Shown: positions 1 through 7,620, counted from the stretch's first letter. The stretch is 9,135 bases of DNA from Akkermansiaceae bacterium (GCA_023301335.1 JALZVA010000089.1:1-9135); one strand, 5' to 3'. Notes: generated by a model from the sequence alone, not told the origin. Translations and numbers: made by a program.

Positions 1-167
1 ATCCTAACAAAGTGATTTAAAACAAACAGGTTCTAACTTTTCCCCTCATGCGAAGGGTATCCAACAGTTATTTTTTAATCACTTAAATAATCCTTATTAC
101 AACTTATTCATCTTTTTCATGAGCCCAATTGATTCCTCAAAGTTCTTCATCAACTAAGATACAAGTG

Positions 168-2012
168 TTACTCGCCTATATAGGCAGCATAATTCACACT
201 CACCTCTTCGGCGGTTAACGCCTTGTTATAAACGGCATAGCGGTAAATATCTCCATCTACACTGTGATAGGTAATAAACTTATTCTGGGCTAGGTCAAAC
301 TGACTCCCTACTCCCACATTTTTTCCATGTGGAGGAAGTGTCTTTGTAATAACGCCTTTAAGTTTTTTTCCATTCATATAGAGGTCTGCCTTCCCCTTCT
401 CAAACACATAAATGAGGTGCATATCCACCTTAAAAGGGACTGTTTCCCCCTTAAATTTCACAGTTTTTCTCACCTTGTAGTCCGCAAACCCACAATATGG
501 CTCCTCTCCCTGCACACAATAGTATATCCCAGAATGAGAGCTCTTATTTCTCCCCCCCATCAAACAAGGGCTTCCTGATTTAGATTTGGAGATATTACAG
601 ATGAATTCAAAACTTATCTTCTCAGCTTTTTGAATATCTATTTTCTGTGGCTTCCCCTTCTTTACAGGAGAAGTTGAAACAATTTGAGGAGATAAACGTT
701 GGATCTTAGCGTGCCAATTTGCGTAGCCTTTATCTTCTCCTACTTCCGACTCTTTATTTTCTTGCCCAGGGATAACGACCTCTGTCGACATCGAACTCAC
801 CATCACAATGATTGCCGCAATCACTATTAAACCTCCCATCCCAAGAAAAATCCATAGTCCGAATCCCTTTCTTTTCTCTGCCGATTTCACCATCGGAGCG
901 ACAGATCCAGTCATACTCGCTGTAGGAATAGCGGCTGTTACCGTAGCTATGGTAGAGGTGTTTGAGGCAGCAAGAGTTGCAGTATGATTCGTGGTTGTAG
1001 CTGAAGTGAGAACTCCCGTAATGCTAGAGTTTACCGTGTGCCCTTGCGTGTGCAAGTTCGACTGCTGCGCTGTTGTGATAGGCTGCGTATGAGAAATAGT
1101 TGAAGTCACTGGCGTATCTGCAACAGGAGAGATAGATTCCTCCTCTAGTGCCGCAGGCTTTGTAGCTTTAAACATTTCCTTCCTATCTACTTTCCTACTC
1201 GGCAAGCTCTTAATAGCCTCGGCAATCTCAGATATTCTCTCACTAGGAAGGAATGTAAGAGCTCTCTTAAACCAAGCAGTCAAATCCTCGGACATCCCTT
1301 TCAATTCAACGCCCTCTTCTAATGATGAGGTTTGGGATTCATACAGTGCCTGAGCAGCCTCTCTTCCCTGTCCTTTAAGAGGGTGGTTATTTAATAAGAC
1401 TTCAAATACTAACTGAGCGGCACAATACAAATCCGAACATTCATTTGAAACCAAGTCAAAAAGCGATTCTGGTGCACACCGGTGAGGATTAGCCTCTACA
1501 AATGTAGCATACGCATCAGGAAAAATTGAAAAAGACAATCGGCTGACGCAAGGGTCTGCGATCATATAGCAAAACCCTAAACGAGGATGAGGTACACGAT
1601 ATACAAACTGAGGGGATAGCTGTCCCATGAATAAACCTTTCTTATGTAAAGCCTGTAAGCCAGACAAAAGGTCCTTAAGTAAGCAAAGTGATTCATCCTC
1701 AGAAAGCTGCCCTTCTCTAGCTATATAATCCTCTAAACTTTCACCCTTTGTATCATAAGGGAACATGAGATAAGGAGCCTCTCCTACTCCACCTTCAAAA
1801 AGGTCTCCTACACAGGGAGAATCTACATGTAATAATTTTTTTACTACATCTTGGAATACGCTTTTCCATTCAGCTTCTACATTCGGAGCTTGGGACACAT
1901 CAAACAACCAAGTCGTAAACAGCTTCGTTCCTTGTTTGTTAGTTACTTTATGCCCTTGTGCTACTTCTCGCGGCCCAAGCTGCTCCAGAAATGTATAGTT
2001 CGATTTATTCAT
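168..2012 (-). CDS. Transmembrane pseudokinase with extracytoplasmic LamG-like domain
   Basis: The 614-residue product has four parts. Residues 7-270 resemble a bacterial Ser/Thr kinase (PknB/Hanks type). Residues 290-375 are a Ser/Thr/Ala-rich linker, 384-407 a single membrane span after a basic stretch (KSAEKRK), and about 455-614 a concanavalin/LamG-like domain, with an ADLYMNGKKL strand and the typical end IYRYAVYNKALTAEEV. The kinase part keeps the APE motif (180-182) and the D-L-Y of subdomain IX (SDLYCAA, 193-199). The glycine loop is degraded (LGPREVAQG), no VAIK-type lysine is evident, the catalytic loop reads MGQLSPQF where HRDLKPEN is expected (D to Q131, K to S133, N to F136), and DFG reads DPC (153-155). 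Phosphotransfer is therefore unlikely. I infer a cytoplasmic pseudokinase or scaffold linked to an outside binding domain. The ATG start lies directly before the fold; there is no clear Shine-Dalgarno. The gene stands alone, divergent from the broken gene at 2431. The substrate or ligand is unknown. Confidence 0.85.
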   Translation of the reverse strand: MNKSNYTFLEQLGPREVAQGHKVTNKQGTKLFTTWLFDVSQAPNVEAEWKSVFQDVVKKLLHVDSPCVGDLFEGGVGEAPYLMFPYDTKGESLEDYIAREGQLSEDESLCLLKDLLSGLQALHKKGLFMGQLSPQFVYRVPHPRLGFCYMIADPCVSRLSFSIFPDAYATFVEANPHRCAPESLFDLVSNECSDLYCAAQLVFEVLLNNHPLKGQGREAAQALYESQTSSLEEGVELKGMSEDLTAWFKRALTFLPSERISEIAEAIKSLPSRKVDRKEMFKATKPAALEEESISPVADTPVTSTISHTQPITTAQQSNLHTQGHTVNSSITGVLTSATTTNHTATLAASNTSTIATVTAAIPTASMTGSVAPMVKSAEKRKGFGLWIFLGMGGLIVIAAIIVMVSSMSTEVVIPGQENKESEVGEDKGYANWHAKIQRLSPQIVSTSPVKKGKPQKIDIQKAEKISFEFICNISKSKSGSPCLMGGRNKSSHSGIYYCVQGEEPYCGFADYKVRKTVKFKGETVPFKVDMHLIYVFEKGKADLYMNGKKLKGVITKTLPPHGKNVGVGSQFDLAQNKFITYHSVDGDIYRYAVYNKALTAEEVSVNYAAYIGE

Positions 2013-2430
2013 AACCTATTGTGACACAACCCAAAAAAACTAACAACTGGAAAAAATTAGAAATACAGCCAGGGAGTTCTCATACGGGCGTTTTAAAGTA
2101 TTCTAGCTAAATTTCATGAGCTAAAGGATAAAAGGCCCGGATACCCCTCGCAAAAATTGGCAACAAAAACACCAAGATATATTCGGAAAAAGTCTCCTAT
2201 TTGTAGCCCATTATCTCCCTAGAACTCCTCCAAAGGTTCACCCCCGTTAACTAAACATCTAGAAGCTTTCGAAAAAGGCATCTAGGACAGGGACTCACCC
2301 TTGAGCAAGTTTCAATTTTAGGGTGGTTGCATTATCGTTAAAAATATCTTCATCAAAGACTTTGTGCTTCCATCCCCTATTTGTCGTTTAACGTCTTGAA
2401 TCCAACTATTCAGATAAATAGAACAATGGC
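2013..2430. other. 418-base divergent intergenic region
   Basis: This region separates the pseudokinase gene (leftward) from the broken secreted-protein gene (rightward) and should hold both promoters. I find no RNA gene, no long repeat and no convincing coding sequence. A short open stretch ending in TAA at 2339-2341 reads LGQGLTLEQVSILGWLHYR in its last 19 codons. It has no start codon context and is too short to call. The spacer is long compared with the others in this window, so a decayed gene remnant is possible. Confidence 0.5.
2018..2046 (-). promoter_or_regulatory. Possible sigma70-type promoter, leaderless start
   Basis: On the minus strand, TTGTTA (2041-2046) and CACAAT (2018-2023) are separated by 17 bases, just upstream of the pseudokinase ATG. 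Each box matches 4 of 6 consensus positions. If used, transcription would begin at or almost at the start codon, giving a leaderless mRNA. In AT-rich DNA such a match can occur by chance. Confidence 0.2.
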
Positions 2431-3225
2431 ATGAGCATTTCATTTTTTACTAAAATGCTACCTTTACTGGTAGCAACGAGTTTCACCTCACAGGTGGCTT
2501 ATACCCAACAGGGGAAAACATCTGATTTTGGCTATCAAGTAGTTGGAGTAGAGAGGCCGCCTCATGAATATGGAGCTGGTTTTTCTATGTACACTTCCAT
2601 CTGGTCATTACTCGATCAGCACCCAGGATTAAGTATTTCATAGACTGGTATTTGTTTGCTAGCCGAGCTTACCTAGGAGATGAGCAATATTGCTACAAGT
2701 GGAAGCAGGAATTTGTTCATCTAGATTATGTCAACAAGGTCATACGCTTACCTGAATATTTCCAACTCGTAAAAATCTCTGATAAGCAATCAAAGTGGCA
2801 GCCTGTTCATTTAAAGAATGTCCTTAAATCAACCAAGCTAACATCTCTCAAAGCTGAGGATTTCTACACTGGGGATAATAACAGTAAACCTCTAGTCACT
2901 CCTTTAATACTGGATCAAGCTAGGGCTTGCCTTGGGGCCTCATCATGTGGATTCATCTGATGATAGCCAGCTCACCTATTACTGGTATAAATTCTGCGAT
3001 CAGCCAGCGATTCGTGTAACTCATTATACAGAGAGTGAGCTTCAAGAAATACCACGTAGGGTCGAGCTTTTGCATACAAACTGGAGTAAAGATAAAGCAT
3101 ACCTCCCATCCCCTAGAGATCCAAAAGCTCAGCTTGTAGAGCTAGACCCAGCACTTTTGCTCACCCCTCTAAAAGGAATGGAAATTAGCTATGTTCCTAT
3201 CGCAATCGAACAGAAAATTAAATAA
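2431..3225 (+). pseudogene. Secreted protein of unknown family, broken by two compensating frameshifts
   Basis: Three abutting reading frames make one gene of about 264 codons. Segment 1 (2431-2643) begins with a signal-peptide-like stretch: TKMLPLLVATSFTSQVAYTQ has a hydrophobic core and possible cleavage sites near VAYT. It then reads GYQVVGVERPPHEYGAGF and runs to a TAG at 2641. Segment 2 continues in the next frame from roughly 2625-2640 (KYFIDWYLFASRAYLGDEQ) to a TGA at 2958. Segment 3 resumes the first frame near 2932-2938 and ends at TAA 3223-3225. At the second junction, dropping one G from the GGGG run at 2934-2937 gives a smooth ACLGPHHVDSSDD. At the first, one base seems to be missing. 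The shifts cancel, so the 3' part is in the original frame. The protein is rich in Tyr, Trp and Lys and looks like a soluble exported domain; I do not recognise the family. Mutational decay, assembly error or, less likely, programmed frameshifting would explain it. A second possible start is the ATG at 2455. Confidence 0.65.
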
Positions 3226-3246
3226 TTTAGAACGCATTGTGAAGCT

Positions 3247-3272
3247 TACAGGAGGGCTTTGATCCTCCTGTA
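3247..3272. terminator. Hairpin between convergent genes, possible bidirectional terminator
   Basis: A perfect 9-base inverted repeat (TACAGGAGG at 3247-3255, CCTCCTGTA at 3264-3272) encloses an 8-base loop. It lies between the end of the broken gene (3225) and the end of lpxD (3307), where a terminator serving both strands is expected. Neither side has a long T-run right after the stem, so this is not a textbook intrinsic terminator. Confidence 0.5.
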
Positions 3273-3306
3273 TCTCGTACAGCTCTATATTACATACCTG
3301 TGAGGA

Positions 3307-4332
3307 TTACTTTGTGAGCTTTTTCTTCAACTCTCTTACTTCTTTCAGAAGTTTAGGGAGTCGGGAGAGGGAAGCTATTCTCTTCTGTTCTTCCTTCACT
3401 GGGCGTGCGGGGAAGCCCTTGTAGATTTGGTTCCCAGGAAGATTTTTTGTGGCGGCTGCACGGCCCATCAGGATCGCTTGATCACCAATTTCTAAGTGTC
3501 CGGAAATTCCACCTTGAGCAGCTAACGTAACATAGTTTCCTAATTTTGAGCTACCTGCGATACCTGCTTGGGCGACGATTAGACAGTGGTTTCCAGTTTG
3601 GACGTTGTGGGCGATTTGTACTAAATTATCGACTTTGGTCCCCCGCCCGATTCTTGTTTTTCCAAATCGCGCTCTATCGATCGTGCTATTCGCGCCGATC
3701 TCTACATCATCTTCGAGGAGGACGATCCCTACCTGATCGACTTTCTTATGCTCACCTTCCACTAGCTCGTAGCCGTAGCCATCTGAACCGATCACACAGT
3801 TTGGTTGTAAGATCACTCGGTCGCCTAATACACAATCCTCACGGATTGTTACATTCGCATAAATTTTACAATCCGCTCCGATCGTCACATTTTCTCCAAT
3901 CACTACATTTGGGCCGATCTCTGTTCCCGCAGCGATCTTCACTCCTGACTCAATCACTGCTCCAGCTTTTACAGAAACTTTTTTGGGGTCTAAATCCACA
4001 TCCTTGGAAACTACTGCAGAGGGGGCGATCCCGGCAGAGAATTTATTTTTTTTCTCTAAAAATAGTCTCACTACTTCCCCGAAGGCAAATGAAGGGTTCT
4101 CCACGGAAACTAGTGCAGCTCCCCCTTCTGGCTGTTCTATCCCTGGTGGAATCAACACCACTCCAGCCTGCGTTTTCAGATAGTCTTTATAGTATTTTTC
4201 ATTCCCTAGAAACGAAATATCCACTGAAGTAGCCTCGTCTAAAGAAGCGAATCCTTTCAAGACTAAATCTAGATCTCCTTTTTCATGAGTTCCGCCAGTA
4301 TGCTTGATGAGTTCCTGAAGTGTAATTTGCAC
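3307..4332 (-). CDS. lpxD: UDP-3-O-(3-hydroxyacyl)glucosamine N-acyltransferase (LpxD)
   Basis: LpxD transfers a 3-hydroxyacyl chain from acyl carrier protein to the 2-amino group of UDP-3-O-acyl-glucosamine, the third step of lipid A synthesis, in the cytosol. Numbering from the upstream TTG at 4353 (348 aa), residues 8-100 are the uridine-binding N-terminal domain (ITLQELIKHTGG, then the FASLDEAT and VLIPP strands). About 107-310 is the left-handed beta helix of hexapeptide repeats (for example IGPNVVIGENVTIGADCKI). The conserved DGYGY (191-195), STIDRA (223-228) and catalytic-His motif IAHN (His249) are present. The C-terminus is a Lys-rich helix. I prefer the GTG at 4332 (341 aa, starting VQITLQEL), because the seven extra residues from the TTG look unlike the family; neither start has a Shine-Dalgarno. 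The length matches E. coli LpxD (341). lpxD stands alone here, without fabZ or lpxA next to it, and is divergent from nadK. Confidence 0.95.
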   Translation of the reverse strand: MQITLQELIKHTGGTHEKGDLDLVLKGFASLDEATSVDISFLGNEKYYKDYLKTQAGVVLIPPGIEQPEGGAALVSVENPSFAFGEVVRLFLEKKNKFSAGIAPSAVVSKDVDLDPKKVSVKAGAVIESGVKIAAGTEIGPNVVIGENVTIGADCKIYANVTIREDCVLGDRVILQPNCVIGSDGYGYELVEGEHKKVDQVGIVLLEDDVEIGANSTIDRARFGKTRIGRGTKVDNLVQIAHNVQTGNHCLIVAQAGIAGSSKLGNYVTLAAQGGISGHLEIGDQAILMGRAAATKNLPGNQIYKGFPARPVKEEQKRIASLSRLPKLLKEVRELKKKLTK

Positions 4333-4545
4333 GGTCGAGATATGGCAGGTCAAAAAAAAATGTCATTTCCTAATTTTAATGTTTTTCTTCTCTCTAAAAA
4401 ATCATTCACTCTATATAGCTTCACAGTTTCTGTCACGACACGCCTTATTTAATCTATTCTCGATCTACTTCTTAGCCTAACCTCTAGAAAAAGCTCTTAG
4501 ACTTTTTTCGTAACACTCCACCCTTTTCACCAACATTTATTTACC
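4333..4545. promoter_or_regulatory. Divergent lpxD/nadK intergenic region
   Basis: About 210 AT-rich, pyrimidine-biased bases separate the two starts and must carry both promoters. A TATATA-like element occurs near 4412, but no pair of boxes with good spacing stands out. No Shine-Dalgarno precedes the nadK ATG (the upstream bases read CATTTATTTACC). Confidence 0.4.
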
Positions 4546-5391
4546 ATGACTGTAGGAATCATCGCCAACCCTCATAAGGAGGATGCTAAGAAAACTATTG
4601 AACTGCTCGTTTCAAAATTAGAGGCGCAAGGTATTAGCCATATTCTAGAAGCTGATACGGCAAAGATTGTTGATTCAACAGGCCTAAAAGGTCCAGAATT
4701 AGCAGAACAATCAGATATCATTGCTGTCCTTGGGGGCGATGGGACGATGCTCGACGCAGCTTTCCGACTAGGCTGCACGAATACACCCATTGCAGGTATC
4801 AATATTGGCACGCTGGGTTTTCTCACTAGCTGCACGGATGAAGAGCTCGATCTATTTACCGAGTCCATTATTTCGAAGCAATACAGGATCATCCCTAGAA
4901 TCCAGCTCGAAGCTACTATCTGTTATCCCGATGGAACCGAGGAAAAACACACTGCTCTCAATGAAATAACCATCAATCGAGGTGTGACTGGCCGCTTGGT
5001 AGAACTTGAAGCACTTATCGATGGTGATCTTCTCAACCACTATAAAGCGGATGGACTCATCGTGGCTACTCCGACAGGCTCAACCGCTTATTCCCTTGCC
5101 GCTGGAGGCCCACTCATTTCTCCATTGGCAGACGTCTTTGTCGTCACTCCGATTTGTCCACATAGTTTATCTAACCGTTCACTAGTTCTCTCTGAAAAAT
5201 CAGAGGTCGAGATCTCCTCTATCAATAACGAAGGCTGTCCTACTATTTACACAGTCGATGGCAGAGTGGTGGTCGAGGTTCCCGAGGGTGGCTCAATCAA
5301 AATCAAAAAATCACCTCATTATATTAATTTAATCCGTCTTGAGGGCAGATCTTTTTACTCTACTTTAAGGCAGAAAATGAATTGGAGCTAG
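4546..5391 (+). CDS. nadK: NAD kinase
   Basis: NadK phosphorylates the 2'-hydroxyl of the NAD adenosine ribose, using ATP or polyphosphate, to make NADP in the cytosol. The 281-residue length is normal for bacterial enzymes. All family signatures are visible: GGDGTML (63-69) with Asp65, GINIGTLGFLT (84-94), NEITINRG (129-136), which contacts the nicotinamide ribose, KADGLIVATPTGSTAYSLAAGGP (167-189), PICPHSLSNRS (202-212), the VDGR strand (237-240) and the C-terminal LEGRSFYSTLRQKMNW. There is no sign of truncation. The ATG at 4546 gives the expected short N-terminus (TVGIIANP). It is transcribed away from lpxD and converges with the glycosyltransferase gene, leaving 33 bases between the stop codons and no obvious hairpin there. 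Confidence 0.97.
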   Translation: MTVGIIANPHKEDAKKTIELLVSKLEAQGISHILEADTAKIVDSTGLKGPELAEQSDIIAVLGGDGTMLDAAFRLGCTNTPIAGINIGTLGFLTSCTDEELDLFTESIISKQYRIIPRIQLEATICYPDGTEEKHTALNEITINRGVTGRLVELEALIDGDLLNHYKADGLIVATPTGSTAYSLAAGGPLISPLADVFVVTPICPHSLSNRSLVLSEKSEVEISSINNEGCPTIYTVDGRVVVEVPEGGSIKIKKSPHYINLIRLEGRSFYSTLRQKMNWS

Positions 5392-5424
5392 ATTTCCTTT
5401 ATAGAACTCTTAACTCCTTCTGTT

Positions 5425-6657
5425 TCACCTTCGATTTTTTTCCTCTATCCACTGGGACATATACTGCGTGGAACGCATACTCTGGTGTAGCAACATGCCG
5501 CCGATAAAGTTTTTTTCTCGATGGGTAGGTAGATTCTGAAGCAACCATTCTACCTTTTTCATGACTCGCTCTGAAATGCTTTCCCTATCAAAACGCTCTT
5601 CCAAGATGCTCTCCCCGCGCACGTGCATTCCCTCCCATTTTTTTTGGTCTTGGTATAAAGAGATCGCTTCTTTAATAAACAGCTCCACCTCATCTTCAAC
5701 GGCCCCTGGCCAAGCTAATCCACCCTGAATCCCCTCCGCTCCAACTCTGGTCGTGACACTTGGCGTCCCACATAGCATTGCCTCCGTTAGCTTTCCTTTA
5801 AGGCCTGCACCAAACCGTAATGGAGCCAAGCACACTCTTGAGCTTCCCATCACTTGCCGTGCATCCGAAGCCCACCCTTGGACTAAAAACCCCGTTTTAG
5901 GATCGTGTAACTGAGTGGCTTTGGGTGGTGGGTAGGCACCATAGACATGGAGCTCAGCCTCTGGTAAAGCCTTCCTAATCTGCGGCCAAATCTCTTCTTT
6001 TAACCGACGTACGGCATCCCAATTCGGAGCATGGCGGAAATTCCCAATAGAGATAAAGTGCGCCCTCTCTGCAAAGCCTAGAAGAGGTTCTTCATGAGCT
6101 TCATGTAGAAAGGGACAATGTTCGAGTAAATCTATAGGAATCTGATATTTTTCCTGTAAAAAAGCCATTTCTGCCTCGGATATCACTAGACTTACATCCG
6201 AGCGAAAGATCGCAGCAGCCTCACGCTTCGCAAGGTCTGTATGCACCTCTGCCTCTGTGATACACTTCCCTGCCTTAATCGCTTTCTGCCTCGCCTCTCT
6301 CAAGCTGTGCACATCTTCCATATCCAAAATACGCAGGGCATCAGGACACACCTTTGCCACGCGCCAAGAGAATTGTTCCTCCATCATGTAGCGATCAAAA
6401 AGCACCGCAGTAGGCTGAAGTCTCTCTACAAAGCTGTCAAACGAGCTACAATTCAGCGTAATCTGATGCGCCTCTGCACCTTCTGATAATAAATCAATCT
6501 CATGCTCTCCTTGTGCAGCAGGACTGGCGTAATGGACTTTCCAGCCGCGCTTCAAGAACAGGCGAATCAAACTAAGCATATGCTTACCTGCTGCGGAAGA
6601 AGCTGGCTCCGGCCATACGTAACCAATGACCAATAAGAGGTTCTCTTTACTATTCAT
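5425..6657 (-). CDS. Group 1 (GT4-like, GT-B fold) glycosyltransferase
   Basis: This 410-residue protein should move a sugar from a nucleotide donor to an unknown acceptor; no signal peptide is seen, so it acts in the cytosol or at the inner membrane face. The N-terminal Rossmann half begins VIGYVWPEPASSAAGKHMLS (10-29), the usual opening with a small-residue loop and a helix. LVISEAEMAFL (157-167) is the strand-helix that precedes the second domain. The C-terminal half has SIGNFRHAPNWDAVRRL (203-219), ELHVYG (235-240) and the donor-binding block APLRFGAGLKGKLTEAMLCG (278-297), followed by PSVTT and VGAEGI. The Lys-Glu pattern in GLKGKLTEAM agrees with the Pfam Glyco_trans_1_4 group. A basic tail (HREKNFIGGMLLHQSMRSTQ, then QYMSQWIEEKN) may contact the membrane or a partner; this is inference. 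The donor and product cannot be read from the sequence. The ATG has no Shine-Dalgarno. Confidence 0.88.
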   Translation of the reverse strand: MNSKENLLLVIGYVWPEPASSAAGKHMLSLIRLFLKRGWKVHYASPAAQGEHEIDLLSEGAEAHQITLNCSSFDSFVERLQPTAVLFDRYMMEEQFSWRVAKVCPDALRILDMEDVHSLREARQKAIKAGKCITEAEVHTDLAKREAAAIFRSDVSLVISEAEMAFLQEKYQIPIDLLEHCPFLHEAHEEPLLGFAERAHFISIGNFRHAPNWDAVRRLKEEIWPQIRKALPEAELHVYGAYPPPKATQLHDPKTGFLVQGWASDARQVMGSSRVCLAPLRFGAGLKGKLTEAMLCGTPSVTTRVGAEGIQGGLAWPGAVEDEVELFIKEAISLYQDQKKWEGMHVRGESILEERFDRESISERVMKKVEWLLQNLPTHREKNFIGGMLLHQSMRSTQYMSQWIEEKNRR

Positions 6658-6762
6658 GTTCGTTTTAAAAGCTCATACTCCCTCAAGCCCGCCATGTCAC
6701 ACCCTTAAGGAAGAAAAATACAAGCTGACGCTGTCTTAGTAACTACTCCTCAATAAAAAAAT

Positions 6763-6791
6763 TTGCCTGTAATCCGCTTAAATTTTAATAA
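6763..6791 (+). promoter_or_regulatory. Possible promoter for the repeat-protein gene
   Basis: TTGCCT (6763-6768) and TAATAA (6786-6791) are spaced by 17 bases, with an A-rich stretch immediately upstream, in the divergent region 6658-6919. The -10 match is modest, and a leader of about 120 bases would follow. A second element, GACAA (6836-6840) and TTGTC (6855-6859), forms an interrupted inverted repeat nearer the gene and could be an operator or chance. Confidence 0.22.
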
Positions 6792-6919
6792 TCTTTCATC
6801 TTTTTTACAGATTTGTCTAAATTTTTCTTTTTTGTGACAAAAAACAGCAATAAATTGTCTACCACTCTGGAGGCCGCAAATTTAGCTAAGCTTCCAAACT
6901 AAACCAACAAACGAAACAA

Positions 6920-7534
6920 ATGAAATTTACAACCGCACTCACTCTAGGACTTGCCCTCGCCTTCACCTCATGTGAAAAAGCTACAGAACTCGGAAATTCA
7001 GCTTTAGACAAAGTAGGAGAAGCTGCTTCTGATGCTGGAAACGCTGTAAAAGACGGAGCAAGTGCTGCTACTGACACAGTGAAAGACACTGCAGGTTCTG
7101 CTGTAGACTCTGCAGGTGACGCTATGGACAAAGGTAAGTCTATGAGCACTGATGCTGTTGACACTGTAAAAGGTGCTGCAGGTGACGCTATGGACAAAGG
7201 TAAGTCTATGACCACTGATGCTGTTGACACTGTAAAAGGTGCTGCAGGTGACGCTATGGACAAAGGTAAGTCTATGGCCACTGATGCTGTTGACACTGTA
7301 AAAGGTGCTGCAGGTGACGCTATGGACAAAGGTAAGTCTATGGCTACTGGTGCTGTTGACACTGTAAAAGGTGCTGCAGGTGACGCTATGGACAAAGGTA
7401 AGTCTATGGCCACTGATGCTGTTGACACTGTAAAAGGTGCTGCGGGTTCTGCTGTTGACACTGCCAAAGAAGCTGTAAAAGGCAAAGCTACTGAGGCTAT
7501 CAACAACGCTGCAGGCAAAGTTCTCGGGAAGTAA
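6920..7534 (+). CDS. LEA/apolipoprotein-like 11-mer repeat protein with export signal
   Basis: The 204-residue protein starts with an export signal (K2, hydrophobic 6-15) ending in LAFTSC. Cys18, the only cysteine, could be the acylated residue of a lipoprotein, although Phe rather than Leu/Ile/Val sits at -3. From about residue 25 the chain is a run of 11-residue units of Ala, Asp, Lys, Val and Thr, such as DAMDKGKSMAT and DAVDTVKGAAG. Residues 67-176 are five copies of a 22-residue double unit. There is no Trp or Tyr. The pattern D-A-x-D-x-x-K-x-x-A resembles group 3 LEA proteins and apolipoprotein-like amphipathic helices. Such proteins are often unfolded in solution and become helical on drying or on membranes. 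I infer a periplasmic or membrane-surface stress or structural protein, function unproven. The gene is single, with a long AT-rich upstream region and its own terminator. The antisense frame is also open, but that follows from the repeat's codon pattern. Confidence 0.85.
   Translation: MKFTTALTLGLALAFTSCEKATELGNSALDKVGEAASDAGNAVKDGASAATDTVKDTAGSAVDSAGDAMDKGKSMSTDAVDTVKGAAGDAMDKGKSMTTDAVDTVKGAAGDAMDKGKSMATDAVDTVKGAAGDAMDKGKSMATGAVDTVKGAAGDAMDKGKSMATDAVDTVKGAAGSAVDTAKEAVKGKATEAINNAAGKVLGK
7118..7447 (+). repeat. Five 66-base tandem repeats inside the repeat-protein gene
   Basis: Units begin with GACGCTATGGACAAAGGTAA at 7118, 7184, 7250, 7316 and 7382; each is exactly 66 bases (22 codons). Differences are few: the codon after the second ATG of each unit is AGC, ACC, GCC, GCT or GCC; copy 4 has GGT for GAT; and copy 5 has GCG for GCA near its end. 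Near-identity at the DNA level, synonymous sites included, points to recent duplication or gene conversion, and the copy number may vary between strains. Confidence 0.97.
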
Positions 7535-7547
7535 TCACTTCCAAGCT

Positions 7548-7566
7548 TACCGTATTCTTTACGGTA
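7548..7566 (+). other. Small hairpin after the repeat-protein gene
   Basis: TACCGTA (7548-7554) and TACGGTA (7560-7566) form a perfect 7-base stem with a 5-base loop (TTCTT), 13 bases after the stop codon. No T-run follows, so it may protect the mRNA 3' end or aid the stronger terminator next to it. Confidence 0.55.
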
Positions 7567-7574
7567 TAACTTTC

Positions 7575-7620
7575 AAAAACACTTCTCTCCTATTTTTGGA
7601 TGAGAAGTGTTTTTTATTTT
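7575..7620 (+). terminator. Rho-independent terminator
   Basis: AAAAACACTTCTC (7575-7587) pairs perfectly with GAGAAGTGTTTTT (7602-7614), a 13-base stem. The inner TCC (7588-7590) and GGA (7598-7600) can extend it with one bulged base. A T-rich tract follows (7611-7620). This is the best terminator in the window and should end the repeat-protein transcript. The A-run on the left arm would also let it work on the minus strand. Confidence 0.88.

Noticed and set aside
2258..2341. Short open stretch ending in a peptide reading LGQGLTLEQVSILGWLHYR
   Set aside because: It vaguely resembles a helix-turn-helix start, but it spans under 30 codons, lacks a start codon and could be chance. It is noted only as a possible gene remnant.
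2925..2960. Programmed frameshifting at the GGGG run
   Set aside because: There is no classical slippery heptamer with a clear downstream stem, and a second, unrelated shift is needed upstream. Decay or sequence error is simpler.
3546..4232. A 228-codon plus-strand open frame inside lpxD
   Set aside because: It lies opposite a fully conserved LpxD, and its translation is rich in Arg, Ser, Leu and His with no recognisable motif.
4360..4452. Thirty-codon ATG frame in the lpxD/nadK spacer
   Set aside because: It is AT-rich with no Shine-Dalgarno and no family resemblance, and it occupies the likely promoter region.
6886..7518. A 210-residue minus-strand open frame across the repeat gene
   Set aside because: It is the mirror of the 66-base repeats. 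The plus-strand frame has a signal peptide, sensible 11-residue periodicity and a terminator downstream; the antisense product is a low-complexity artefact.
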